Made by a program: the position numbers and the translations under genes. Below the pieces are notes generated by a model. It made no database searches, had not been told where the DNA came from, and saw only the letters and a list, made by a program, of their open reading frames with translations. Shown here piece by piece: positions 18,430 through 26,353 of a stretch of 64,000 nt of DNA (position 1 is the stretch's first letter; every line of letters begins with the position of its first letter). This DNA comes from Halomonas alkalisoli (lineage in GTDB: Bacteria > Pseudomonadota > Gammaproteobacteria > Pseudomonadales > Halomonadaceae), in contig NZ_JAKCMI010000023.1 of assembly GCF_021412585.1 (NCBI RefSeq), positions 301,049 through 365,048 on the forward strand, written 5' to 3'.

Positions 18430-18461
18430 TTCATCTCCCTTCCGGTCAGCCGATAGAAGGC

Positions 18462-18470
18462 TGGTATGAT
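18462..18470 (+). promoter_or_regulatory. extended -10 promoter of fetAB
   Basis: TGGTATGAT is an extended -10 element (TG, one base, TATGAT) 38 bases before the fetA start. There is no clear -35, as is usual with an extended -10. Confidence 0.45.
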
Positions 18471-18508
18471 CAACAGGAAATTGCTAGTTCATCCGGCCAG
18501 GAGTGCAT

Positions 18509-19126
18509 GTGCAGCCCACTTTGCTACGCCTCGAGAGGCTCACGGTAGGCGAGCTGGAAGCCGTCGACCTCAACGTGAGCCCAGGTGACATTGTCTGTCT
18601 TTCCGGGGCCAGTGGGTCCGGCAAGAGCCGCCTGCTTCGTGCCGTGGCCGATCTCGAGCCCCACGGGGGTGAGGTATGGCTGGCGGGCCAGGCTCAGTCG
18701 ACGATACCGGCCCATCGCTGGCGGCGCCAGGTGATGCTGGTGCCGGCGGAAAGCCAATGGTGGAGCGACCGGGTGGGCGAGCACTTTTCCGATGGGGTCG
18801 AGGATGGCGATCTCGCAGCGCTCGGCTTCGAGCGCGAGGTGATGTCATGGCAGGTCGGCCGGCTCTCCACCGGCGAAAAGCAGCGCCTGTCGCTGCTGCG
18901 GGCCGTGAGCCGAGAGCCGAGGGTGCTGTTGCTGGATGAGCCTACCGCCAACCTGGATGACGCGACCCGAGACCGGGTGGAAAACTGGCTGGCGTCGCGG
19001 ATTGAATCGCGTGGCTGGCCGACGCTGTGGGTGGCCCACGACAAGGGGCAGATCGTGCGGGTGGCAAATCGCCATCTGCGTATCGAGGGCAGTCGGCTGC
19101 TTGTGCAGGAGGCGGCATGGACGTGA
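18509..19126 (+). CDS. fetA: ABC transporter ATPase (FetA/YbbL-like)
   Basis: A 205-residue ATPase. Walker A GASGSGKS is near residue 34, the signature is LSTGEKQR, Walker B is LLLDEP and the H-loop His is in WVAHDK. With the membrane partner encoded directly after it, this matches the FetAB type, described in E. coli as an iron exporter. The start is GTG 18509 with GGAG five bases upstream; GTG 18503 would add two residues. Its end overlaps fetB by 10 bases. Confidence 0.85.
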   Translation: MQPTLLRLERLTVGELEAVDLNVSPGDIVCLSGASGSGKSRLLRAVADLEPHGGEVWLAGQAQSTIPAHRWRRQVMLVPAESQWWSDRVGEHFSDGVEDGDLAALGFEREVMSWQVGRLSTGEKQRLSLLRAVSREPRVLLLDEPTANLDDATRDRVENWLASRIESRGWPTLWVAHDKGQIVRVANRHLRIEGSRLLVQEAAWT

Positions 19127-19917
19127 TCGAGCTCTCCTGGTGGCAGCTGGCCCTTGCGGCCTCGATGGTCGTCGTGCTGGCCGGCTGCACGGCCGTGATG
19201 CGGCTGGGCATGAGTCGCAGCCTGCTCATCGCCGCCTTGCGTACTGTCGTTCAACTGGCGCTGATCGGCCTGGTGCTGGAGGCATTGTTCGCCGCCGAAC
19301 GCTTGGTCTGGGTGAGCCTGATGGCAGTGGCCATGCTGCTGATCGCCGGACGCGAGGTGATGGCACGGCAGAAACGCCGCTTGAAGGGCGGCTGGGCCTT
19401 CGGCATCGGTACCCTGTCGATGTTCCTGTCGTCGTTCACCGTCACCGTGTTGACGCTGACGGTGATCATCGGCCCAGACCCATGGTACCGGCCACAGTAT
19501 GCCATTCCACTGCTGGGCATGATGCTCGGCAACACCATGACCGGGGTCGCCCTGGCACTGGATCGCCTCACCGATACCGCCTGGCAGCAGCGGGCGGTGA
19601 TCGAGAGCCGGCTGATGCTGGGCCAGTCCTGGCAGGAGGCCATTGGTGACATTCGCCGCGAGGCGATGCGCAGCGGCCTGATGCCGATGATCAACGCCAT
19701 GGCCGCCGCCGGGGTGGTCAGCCTGCCGGGGATGATGACCGGCCAGATACTGGCGGGTAGCCCACCGGCCCTGGCGGTCAAGTATCAGATTCTGGTGATG
19801 TTTACCATTACCCTGGGCACCGGCTTCGGCACCCTGGCAGCGGTAGCGGCGGGTAGTCGCCGTCTGTTCGACTCCCGCGAGCGGCTGCGGCTAGATCGAT
19901 TGGCGGTGCCTGGCTAG
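19117..19917 (+). CDS. fetB: ABC transporter permease (FetB/YbbM-like)
   Basis: A 266-residue integral membrane protein of the UPF0014 family. ALRTVVQLALIGLVLE follows the first helix, and GMMLGNTMTGVALALDRL, IESRLMLGQSWQEA and SLPGMMTGQILAGSPPALAVKYQ are hallmark stretches. ATG 19117 has AGGAGG just upstream and lies inside fetA, so translation is coupled. It is the membrane half of an export system with fetA. Its stop codon lies within a palindromic repeat element. Confidence 0.9.
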   Translation: MDVIELSWWQLALAASMVVVLAGCTAVMRLGMSRSLLIAALRTVVQLALIGLVLEALFAAERLVWVSLMAVAMLLIAGREVMARQKRRLKGGWAFGIGTLSMFLSSFTVTVLTLTVIIGPDPWYRPQYAIPLLGMMLGNTMTGVALALDRLTDTAWQQRAVIESRLMLGQSWQEAIGDIRREAMRSGLMPMINAMAAAGVVSLPGMMTGQILAGSPPALAVKYQILVMFTITLGTGFGTLAAVAAGSRRLFDSRERLRLDRLAVPG

Positions 19918-20060
19918 GCTTTGTGCGAAAACTGCCTGCGCTTGGCCATGCGGCGTTAAAAATCGGCTCAAAATGCTCATTTACACCCAGTAAACTCCGC
20001 TATTTCGCCGATTTTTGCCTTGCCTGACCTTCGCTCGTCGACTTTTCGTACATAGCCTAG
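19914..20060. repeat. 147-bp REP-like palindromic element
   Basis: The ends, CTAGGCTTTGTGCGAAAACTG (19914-19934 and the mirrored copy at 20040-20060), match at 17 of 21 positions as an inverted repeat. An inner perfect inverted repeat AAAAATCGGC (19958-19967) pairs with GCCGATTTTT (20007-20016). It fills the gap between the convergent fetB and hydrolase genes and starts on the fetB stop codon. I recall similar intergenic elements in Halomonas genomes. It could act as a bidirectional terminator. Confidence 0.7.
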
Positions 20061-20073
20061 TATCTCGTTCTGC

Positions 20074-20844
20074 TCATCCCTGGAAGCCGATGATGGCGGC
20101 GATCAGTCGCTCCGGGCATTCGCGGTGCGGCACGTGCCCGCAGTCGGTGAGCAGGTATGGCTCGGAGGGGCCGGGCGTCAGGGCGGCGATGCGCGCCGGT
20201 TGCTCCCGTGAGCCGTACTCGTCGAGCTTGCCGTGGATGGCCAGCGTAGGGCAGCGCACCTGAGCGAGGGCGTTGTCCAGCCGCCATTCGCGGAAGGCCT
20301 CTGAATGCCAGTTGTCGACCCAGCTGCGCAGCACCCACTCGGCCTTGTCGCCGTGGTATTTCGCCAGCCGCGACAGGCCATTCGGCTGAAGGAAGGCTTG
20401 CTCCGCCATGCGAATGCCGGCCAGGGTGCCCGGCTCGGTGAAGGCCTGGGCCGCTACCGTGATCAGCAACTCACAGCTGTCGGCGTGCCGGGCGGCGGCG
20501 TGGGCGGCCATGCTGCCGCCCACACTGTGGCCGAGCAGCACGAATCGCTCGAGTTCCAGCTGCTCGCGAACGGCGGCAAAGGCGCCCGCCGCCTCGTCGG
20601 CGATAAAACTGGTCGGCTGCGGCCCAGGGTAGGGCGCCGAGCGCCCGTAGCCGAGGCGATCATAGGCGATCACCTCGCGCCCCGTCGACTTGGCCAGTCG
20701 TGCCGGGAAGTCCCGCCATAGTGCGATACAACCCAGAGAATCGTGCAGCAGCACGATTGGCGGAGGCCCATCGGCGCCTTCGTATCCCCAGCGACTGGCA
20801 AAGAGCCGGCCCCGCGGGGTGTCAATCCAGAATTCCTTTACCAC
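20074..20844 (-). CDS. alpha/beta hydrolase
   Basis: A 256-residue alpha/beta hydrolase. PIVLLHDSLGCIALWRDFP holds the oxyanion region, YDRLGYGRS follows, and the nucleophile elbow is GHSVGG (Ser near 97). The acid candidate lies in HGKLDEYGS near residue 205 and the catalytic His in DCGHVPHRECPE. It has no signal peptide, so it is cytoplasmic. The substrate is not evident. It is a single gene, convergent with fetB across the repeat element. Confidence 0.85.
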   Translation of the reverse strand: MVKEFWIDTPRGRLFASRWGYEGADGPPPIVLLHDSLGCIALWRDFPARLAKSTGREVIAYDRLGYGRSAPYPGPQPTSFIADEAAGAFAAVREQLELERFVLLGHSVGGSMAAHAAARHADSCELLITVAAQAFTEPGTLAGIRMAEQAFLQPNGLSRLAKYHGDKAEWVLRSWVDNWHSEAFREWRLDNALAQVRCPTLAIHGKLDEYGSREQPARIAALTPGPSEPYLLTDCGHVPHRECPERLIAAIIGFQG

Positions 20845-20946
20845 GGTGACTCCCAGTCAGCCCGAACCCAGTCAGCCGAGACGAAGGGAAGCCAGCGTCG
20901 GCTGACGCTGGCTTCCATGCGGTGGTGTGGCCGAGTGGCCGGTTGG

Positions 20947-22134
20947 TCAGTCGATCAGTTCGACCGCCACCGCGGTGGCCTCGCCGCCGCCGATGCAGAG
21001 GCTGGCGATGCCGCGCTTGCCGCCCCTGGTGCGCAGGGCGTGGATCAGGGTGGCGATGATGCGCGAGCCGGTGGAGCCGATGGGGTGGCCCTGGGCGCAG
21101 GCGCCGCCGTAGACATTGACCTTGTCGTGGGGAATGTCGAGCCCGTCCATGGCCAGCAGGGTGACCACGGCGAAGGCTTCGTTGATCTCGAACAGGTCGA
21201 CGTCGGCCACGCGCCAGTCCAGCTTCTTCATCAGCTTGTCGATGGCGCCGACCGGGGCGATGGTGAACTCGCTGGGGTGCTGTGAGTGGGTGCTGTGCCC
21301 CAGCATGCGGGCCAGGGGCTTGACGCCATGCCTGTCTGCCGCTGCCTGGCTGGCCAGTATCAGCGCCGAGGCGCCGTCGGAGATGGAACTGGAGTTGGCG
21401 GCGGTGATGGTGCCGTCCTTGGCGAAGGCCGGACGCAGCTCGCGGATCTTGTCGAGCTTGGCCTGGAACGGCTGCTCGTCATGGTTTACCACGGTCTCGC
21501 CCTTGCGGCTGGTGACGGTGACCGGGGCCATCTCGGCGTCCAGGTGGCCGGCGTTGGTGGCTTCCATGGCCCGCTCGAGTGAGGCGATGGCGAAGTCGTC
21601 CAGCCGCTCGCGGCTGTAGTCCCGCGAACTGGCGACGTCCTGGGCGAAGACCCCCATCAGCTTGCCGGTCTCGGCATCCTCGAGGCCGTCGAGGAACATG
21701 TGGTCCTTGAGCTCGCCATGGCCGAGTCGATACCCCGTCCGGGCCTTGGTCAGCACGTGGGGGGCGTTGGACATGGATTCCATGCCGCCGGCCAGCAGGA
21801 TCTCGCCGCTGCCGGCGCGGATCAGGTCGTGAGCCAGCATGGCCGCCTTCATGCCCGAACCGCACAGCTTGTTGATGGTGGTGGCGCCGATGCCATCGGG
21901 AATCCCGGCCTGGCGCATGGCCTGGCGGGCGGGGCCCTGCTTGACGCCGCCCGGCAGCACACAGCCCATGATCCCTTCGTCGATGGCGGATGCCTCGATA
22001 CCGGCACGTTCGATGGCGGCGCGAATGGCGGTGGCGGCAAGTTCGGGAGCCGTCATGCTGGAAAGGCTGCCCAGCATCCCGCCCATGGGGGTACGGGCGG
22101 CGGAAAGGAAGACGATATCGGTGGGGCTGCTCAT
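20947..22134 (-). CDS. acetyl-CoA C-acyltransferase (thiolase)
   Basis: A 395-residue degradative or biosynthetic thiolase that cleaves or forms 3-ketoacyl-CoA. The nucleophile is in NKLCGSGMKA (Cys near 91), the catalytic His in GGACAQGHPIGSTG, and the second Cys in ASLCIGGGEA. Start ATG at 22134 has GGGAG seven bases upstream; the open frame continues to 22575 but would overlap the divergent TetR gene. It is transcribed away from the TetR regulator and may share its 22246-22261 operator. With the neighbouring dehydrogenases it suggests catabolism of a short or branched acid. Confidence 0.92.
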   Translation of the reverse strand: MSSPTDIVFLSAARTPMGGMLGSLSSMTAPELAATAIRAAIERAGIEASAIDEGIMGCVLPGGVKQGPARQAMRQAGIPDGIGATTINKLCGSGMKAAMLAHDLIRAGSGEILLAGGMESMSNAPHVLTKARTGYRLGHGELKDHMFLDGLEDAETGKLMGVFAQDVASSRDYSRERLDDFAIASLERAMEATNAGHLDAEMAPVTVTSRKGETVVNHDEQPFQAKLDKIRELRPAFAKDGTITAANSSSISDGASALILASQAAADRHGVKPLARMLGHSTHSQHPSEFTIAPVGAIDKLMKKLDWRVADVDLFEINEAFAVVTLLAMDGLDIPHDKVNVYGGACAQGHPIGSTGSRIIATLIHALRTRGGKRGIASLCIGGGEATAVAVELID

Positions 22135-22245
22135 GGCGTGTTCTCCCGGAGAGTGGTGAATGTTGTCAGTATAGGGATTCGATGCGAGCGCCGGGCTTTC
22201 AGGTGGATTGACCTGTCGGCGGGGCTGTGTTTTTCTCAAGATCAA

Positions 22246-22261
22246 CCAAGCAAGCGCTAGT
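22246..22261 (+). promoter_or_regulatory. candidate TetR operator, copy 1
   Basis: CCAAGCAAGCGCTAGT matches the reverse complement of 22931-22946 at 14 of 16 positions. It sits 9 bases before the TetR gene and about 110 bases before the divergent thiolase, so it could control both. Confidence 0.6.
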
Positions 22262-22270
22262 GTAAACCCG

Positions 22271-22876
22271 ATGAATGTCGTTAACGAGTCCCCCCGCCGC
22301 AAGGAATTGACCCGTCTGGCCGCCCAATTGTTCGTGCAGGAGGGCTTCGACCGGACGACGGTGCGTATGCTCGCCCAGGAGATGGGCATCAAGTCCGGCA
22401 GCCTGTTCCACCACTTTCGCGACAAGCAGGAGATCCTCGCCGCGGTGATCGAGGAGGGGACCCAGAACGCCCTCTCGCTGGCGCGACATGCGCTCGAGCA
22501 GTGCGGCGCTTCTCCCGAGGAGCGTCTGCATGCCATGGCCCGAGCGCATCTGGAAACCCTGCTGACCGACCGCAACGCCCATGTGGTGGCGCTCTATGAG
22601 TGGCGTCGCCTGGACAGCGAGGCCCGCGCACATCTCAGCCACCTGCGTGACGCCTATGAGGCGCTGTGGGAAGCGGTGATCGATGAGGCCCTGGATGGCG
22701 GCCTGATCCGTGGTGACCGCTTCCTGGTGTCGCGATTCGTCATGGGAGCGCTTAACTGGACGGTACGCTGGTACGACCCCGAGGGTCCCCGCAAGCCCGA
22801 GGACCTGGCCCATGAATTGATCGCCATGATCGCTCCTTCCACCCAGGCCGCCCAGGCGGGGTCGACCAAGGTATAG
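22271..22876 (+). CDS. TetR family transcriptional regulator
   Basis: A 201-residue repressor. The N-terminal helix-turn-helix is TTVRMLAQEMGIKSGSLFHHF (residues about 26-46), and the all-alpha C-terminal ligand domain contains many Arg and Trp residues. The start is ATG 22271, although no ribosome site is visible, which may mean weak translation. It lies between the thiolase (divergent) and the synthetase-SDR genes and is flanked by two near-identical palindromic sites. It likely represses itself and the acyl-CoA genes, with an acyl-CoA as the inducer. Confidence 0.85.
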   Translation: MNVVNESPRRKELTRLAAQLFVQEGFDRTTVRMLAQEMGIKSGSLFHHFRDKQEILAAVIEEGTQNALSLARHALEQCGASPEERLHAMARAHLETLLTDRNAHVVALYEWRRLDSEARAHLSHLRDAYEALWEAVIDEALDGGLIRGDRFLVSRFVMGALNWTVRWYDPEGPRKPEDLAHELIAMIAPSTQAAQAGSTKV

Positions 22877-22930
22877 GCTCCCGGAGTCGTCGAGGGGGTT
22901 GCCCTTGGACCGCTTTGCTTCTAGCTTGTA

Positions 22931-22946
22931 CCTAGCGCTTGCTAGG
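22931..22946 (+). promoter_or_regulatory. candidate TetR operator, copy 2
   Basis: CCTAGC-GCTT-GCTAGG is a perfect 6-bp inverted repeat with a 4-base spacer, nearly identical to the site before the TetR gene. It lies directly upstream of the -35 box of the synthetase promoter. Confidence 0.7.
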
Positions 22947-22975
22947 TTGACGCTTACGTCAACTGCATCTATCCA
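22946..22975 (+). promoter_or_regulatory. promoter with second palindrome before acyl-CoA synthetase
   Basis: TTGACG (22947-22952) and TATCCA (22970-22975) are 17 bases apart. GTTGACG-CTTA-CGTCAAC (22946-22963) is a perfect 7-bp inverted repeat that overlaps the -35 box. Its form recalls the MerR-type LiuR sites of acyl-CoA regulons. The transcript would carry a leader of about 155 bases before the synthetase gene. Confidence 0.6.
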
Positions 22976-23135
22976 GAAGTAGGCAAGGCAGACATTGCAA
23001 GCCAAACGCGTCACCCATTGCCAACGACAACAAGCACAAAGGACCAGACGGTTCACGTTGCGCGCCATCCGGACACCTCAAGCCGGTCGGCGAGGCGCAG
23101 TGCCGAATCGGGTCCCGAGCACAAGAGGGCAGTAA

Positions 23136-24806
23136 ATGAGCACCCATTCCCTTCCCGAGTATTCCGCCTTTCTCGAGCGCTTTTCCATCGATGAGGTCAT
23201 TGCCCGACTCGACGACCATCGGGACGGCAAGTTCAACGCCTTCGAATCCTGCTGTGGCCAGCACCTGCGCACGGGGCGCGGGGATGTGCTGGCCCTGGTG
23301 CACGAGGATGCCAGCGGTAACGTCAACCGGATGACCTATGCCGAGCTGGAGGCAGAAAGTGCCAAGCTGGCCGGCTGGCTCGCCGAACGGGGCCTGGGGG
23401 TGGGCGACCGGATCGCCTGCATGCTGCCCCGCTCCCCGCAGCTGCTGGTGGCGGTGCTGGCGACCTGGCGTATCGGGGCGGTCTACCAGCCGCTGTTTAC
23501 GGCTTTTGGCCCGGATGCCGTGGACTATCGCCTCGGGCGCGCCGACACCAAGCTGGTGATTACCGATCATGGCAACCGCTTCAAGTTCGATGGCCTGAGC
23601 CAGTGCCCGGCGGTGCTTGCCGTGGGTGGTCCCAGTACTGATCATGGCAATGACCTGGACTGGAGCGAGGCCCTCGCGCACTCGCCCATCCAAACCCGGC
23701 CGCCCCGCCTGGCGCCGGATGCCCCCTTCCTGCAGATGTTCACCTCCGGCACCGTGGGCAAGCCCAAGGGCGTGGCGGTGCCGCTTTCCGGCATGCCTGC
23801 CTTCGCGCTCTACATGGAGCTGGCCATCGACCTGCGCGAGGACGACCGTTTCTGGAACATGGCCGACCCGGGCTGGGCCTATGGCCTCTATTACGCCATT
23901 GCCGGGCCGCTGCTGCTGGGCGTCACCACTCATTTCTGCGAAGCCGGGTTCAGCGCCGAGGGAGCCATGGCCTTCATGAAGCGCCATCGCATCACCAACT
24001 TCGCAGCCGCTCCCACCGCCTACCGACTGATGAAGGCATCGGGATTGTTCGACAATGCTCATGAGGCACTCGAGCTGCGGGTGGCCAGCTCTGCCGGCGA
24101 ACCGCTCAATACCGAAGTGGTGACCTGGGTCGAGCGCTCGCTGGGCTGCCCGGTGATGGACCACTACGGCCAGACCGAGACCGGCATGACCTGCTGCAAC
24201 CACCACGCCCTGGCGCATCCCAAGCATGTCGGTGCCATGGGTGTGCCGATGCCGGGCTACCGGCTGGCGATTCTGGATGCCGAGTACAACGAACTGCCCC
24301 CGGGCGAGCCGGGCGTGCTGGCGGTGGATATCGAACGCTCTCCGGCTCACTTCTTCGCCGGCTATACCTGGCAGGAGAAGCATCCCTTCGCCCAGGGCTA
24401 CTACCTGACCGGTGACGTGGTGATCCGCAACGAGGATGGCACCTTCCAGTTCGCCGGCCGCGACGACGACATCATCACCACCGCCGGTTACCGGGTCGGT
24501 CCCACCGATGTCGAGAACACGGTCATGACCCATCCGGCGGTGGCGGAGTCCGCGGCCGTGGGGCAGCCGGACGAGATTCGTGGCGAAATCATCAAGTCCT
24601 ATATCGTGCTGCGCGACGGCTATGAGGCAAGCGATGCGCTGGCCGACGAGATCCGTCAGCAGGTGCGCGAGCGGCTTTCCACCCACGCATTCCCCCGCGT
24701 GATCGAATTCGTCGATACACTACCCAAGACGCCCAGCGGCAAGATACAGCGCTTCAAGCTGCGCGCCGATGCCGCTGAGAAGGCCGAGACAGAAGCCGCC
24801 AAATGA
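23136..24806 (+). CDS. AMP-binding acyl-CoA synthetase
   Basis: A 556-residue adenylate-forming ligase that makes acyl-CoA from a carboxylic acid, CoA and ATP. The P-loop is FTSGTVGKPKGV near residue 205. YGQTETGM, YYLTGDV and GRDDDIITTAGYRVGP follow, and the C-terminal catalytic Lys lies in TPSGKIQRFKLR. It resembles acetyl- or medium-chain acyl-CoA synthetases more than FadD. A ribosome site is weak (GAGGGCAG about 10 bases upstream). It heads an operon with the SDR gene 20 bases downstream and follows two palindromic sites. Confidence 0.92.
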   Translation: MSTHSLPEYSAFLERFSIDEVIARLDDHRDGKFNAFESCCGQHLRTGRGDVLALVHEDASGNVNRMTYAELEAESAKLAGWLAERGLGVGDRIACMLPRSPQLLVAVLATWRIGAVYQPLFTAFGPDAVDYRLGRADTKLVITDHGNRFKFDGLSQCPAVLAVGGPSTDHGNDLDWSEALAHSPIQTRPPRLAPDAPFLQMFTSGTVGKPKGVAVPLSGMPAFALYMELAIDLREDDRFWNMADPGWAYGLYYAIAGPLLLGVTTHFCEAGFSAEGAMAFMKRHRITNFAAAPTAYRLMKASGLFDNAHEALELRVASSAGEPLNTEVVTWVERSLGCPVMDHYGQTETGMTCCNHHALAHPKHVGAMGVPMPGYRLAILDAEYNELPPGEPGVLAVDIERSPAHFFAGYTWQEKHPFAQGYYLTGDVVIRNEDGTFQFAGRDDDIITTAGYRVGPTDVENTVMTHPAVAESAAVGQPDEIRGEIIKSYIVLRDGYEASDALADEIRQQVRERLSTHAFPRVIEFVDTLPKTPSGKIQRFKLRADAAEKAETEAAK

Positions 24807-24826
24807 ACGCTGTGGAGACACACTAG

Positions 24827-25594
24827 ATGCAACTGAAGGACAACACCTTTCTGATCACCGGTGCCGCCTCCGGGCTGGGGGCGGCCACCGCGGAGCGCAT
24901 CGTTGCCGCCGGCGGACGTGTGGTGCTGTGCGACCTCAGCGACAGCGTGGAGGCACACGCCGAACGCCTGGGCGCGGCCGCTCGGGCCTGCCGCGGCGAT
25001 GTCACATCTGCTGCCGACATGCAGGCTGCGGTCGATGCCACCGTGGCGCTGGGAGGCGAGAAGGGCATGGCGGGGGTAGTGCACTGTGCCGGCGTCGTCA
25101 GCGTCGCCAAGCTGGTCGACCGTGAGGGCAATCCCGCCGATCTCGACGCCTACGCCCGTACCGTGCAGATCAACCTGGTGGGCACCTTCAATGTCATGCG
25201 CCTGGCGGCAGCCGCCATGGCCGGCAACGCGCCGGGGGAGGACGGTGAGCGCGGCGTGATCATCAATACCGCCTCCGTTGCCGCCTTCGATGGCCAGGTG
25301 GGGCAGTGCGCCTACAGCGCTTCCAAGGCAGGGGTGGTGGGCATGAGCCTGCCGGCGGCCCGTGAACTCTCGCGGCATGGCATTCGCGTCATGGCCATTG
25401 CGCCTGGGGTGTTCCAGACGCCGATGATGAGCGAGATCCCCGATGAAGCCGCCAAGGCCCTGGCAGCCTCGGTGCCGTTCCCCAAGCGACTCGGCAAGCC
25501 CGATGAGTTTGCTCGCCTGGCCGAACAGATCATCGGTAATCCGATGCTCAACGGTGAGGTGATCCGCCTGGATGGCGGGATTCGAATGCAGTAG
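24827..25594 (+). CDS. SDR family 3-hydroxyacyl-CoA dehydrogenase
   Basis: A 255-residue short-chain dehydrogenase. The NAD site is TGAASGLG near residue 11, with CDLSD for NAD preference and [14 protein letters not shown] for the catalytic Ser. YSASKAG carries Tyr and Lys, and APGVFQTPM follows. It resembles type II 3-hydroxyacyl-CoA dehydrogenases (HSD17B10 group), which oxidise 3-hydroxy- or 2-methyl-3-hydroxyacyl-CoA. Together with the synthetase, acyl-CoA dehydrogenase and thiolase it supplies most steps of a beta-oxidation round; no enoyl-CoA hydratase is seen here. It is translated from the synthetase transcript. Confidence 0.92.
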   Translation: MQLKDNTFLITGAASGLGAATAERIVAAGGRVVLCDLSDSVEAHAERLGAAARACRGDVTSAADMQAAVDATVALGGEKGMAGVVHCAGVVSVAKLVDREGNPADLDAYARTVQINLVGTFNVMRLAAAAMAGNAPGEDGERGVIINTASVAAFDGQVGQCAYSASKAGVVGMSLPAARELSRHGIRVMAIAPGVFQTPMMSEIPDEAAKALAASVPFPKRLGKPDEFARLAEQIIGNPMLNGEVIRLDGGIRMQ

Positions 25595-25637
25595 TACCGT
25601 TTGAAAAGCGCTGAGGAATGAGGGCTTGGCATAAATT

Positions 25638-25685
25638 GGCTGGCGCGCTAGATTATTGTGCGAATAATAAAACGGAGCGCCAGCC
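25638..25685 (+). promoter_or_regulatory. nested palindromes in the marR leader
   Basis: GGCTGGCGC (25638-25646) and GCGCCAGCC (25677-25685) are a perfect 9-bp inverted repeat ending on the base before ATG. Inside it, ATTATT-GTGCG-AATAAT (25652-25668) is a perfect AT-rich palindrome suited to a MarR operator. If transcription starts upstream of 25638, the outer stem would hold the ribosome site GGAG (25674-25677) near its base. Confidence 0.6.
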
Positions 25686-26138
25686 ATGGCCCAGAACGAC
25701 ACCTGTTCCACGCTTCAACTCGACCATCAGCTCTGCTTTGCCCTCTACTCCACCTCCCTCTCGATGACCAAGTTCTACAAGCCCCTGCTCCAGGCGCTGG
25801 GCCTCACCTATCCCCAATACCTGATTCTGATGGCGCTGTGGGAAGAGGATGGCCTCAGCGCGGGCACCATCAGTCGTCGATTGATGACCGATACCGGTTC
25901 GTTGACCCCCATTTTCAAGCGCCTGGAAGCCGATGGTCTGCTCCGGCGGGTACGCAGTACCACCGATGAGCGGGTCGTCGAACTCTTCCTCACCGACGCC
26001 GGCAGGGCGCTGCGCACACGCGCCGAGGAGATCCCCGACTGCGTGGTGATGGCCAGCGGCGAGTCCCTTGACGACCTGAACGCGCTAAAGGAGCGGCTGG
26101 AGGCCCTGCGCGCGAGACTCCAGGAGGCGATGCCCTGA
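25686..26138 (+). CDS. MarR family regulator, OhrR type
   Basis: A 150-residue winged-helix repressor. LDHQLCFALYSTSLSMTKFY with Cys17 matches the redox-sensing segment of OhrR proteins, and LGLTYPQYLILMALWEEDGL and RLEADGLLRRVRSTTDER are also typical. OhrR releases DNA when the Cys is oxidised by organic or fatty-acid peroxides. No ohr peroxidase gene is next to it; instead it lies between two acyl-CoA genes, so it may sense lipid oxidation or have a different target. The palindromes upstream suggest autoregulation. Confidence 0.88.
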   Translation: MAQNDTCSTLQLDHQLCFALYSTSLSMTKFYKPLLQALGLTYPQYLILMALWEEDGLSAGTISRRLMTDTGSLTPIFKRLEADGLLRRVRSTTDERVVELFLTDAGRALRTRAEEIPDCVVMASGESLDDLNALKERLEALRARLQEAMP

Positions 26139-26267
26139 GGCACCACCACCCCAACCTCGATACGCAAGCGCAACGTGAGAGTGTCATCCACAGCAGCATG
26201 CGCCTTTAGGCTAGTTCGCCAAGACTGACTCAAACGAGCGCTTGACTCTCCGGCTGTGGCAGGCTAG

Positions 26268-26287
26268 TTTCAAACACATGTTTGAAA
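26268..26287 (+). promoter_or_regulatory. PsrA-type fatty-acid operator
   Basis: TTTCAAACA-CA-TGTTTGAAA is a 9-bp perfect inverted repeat. Its core, CAAAC-N4-GTTTG, is the published PsrA consensus from Pseudomonas. It lies 66 bases before the acyl-CoA dehydrogenase start. A weaker similar site, CAAAC-GAGC-GCTTG, is at 26231-26244. Confidence 0.75.
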
Positions 26288-26353
26288 GCGGCTGCCGCCG
26301 CCTACGCCCAACTTCAGGCGACCTTCTGTGGCGACCCTTTGTGGAGAGTAGAG

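Noticed and set aside
22134..22575. N-terminal extension of the thiolase
   Set aside because: It would overlap the divergent TetR gene and has no thiolase-like sequence; the ATG at 22134 has a good ribosome site.
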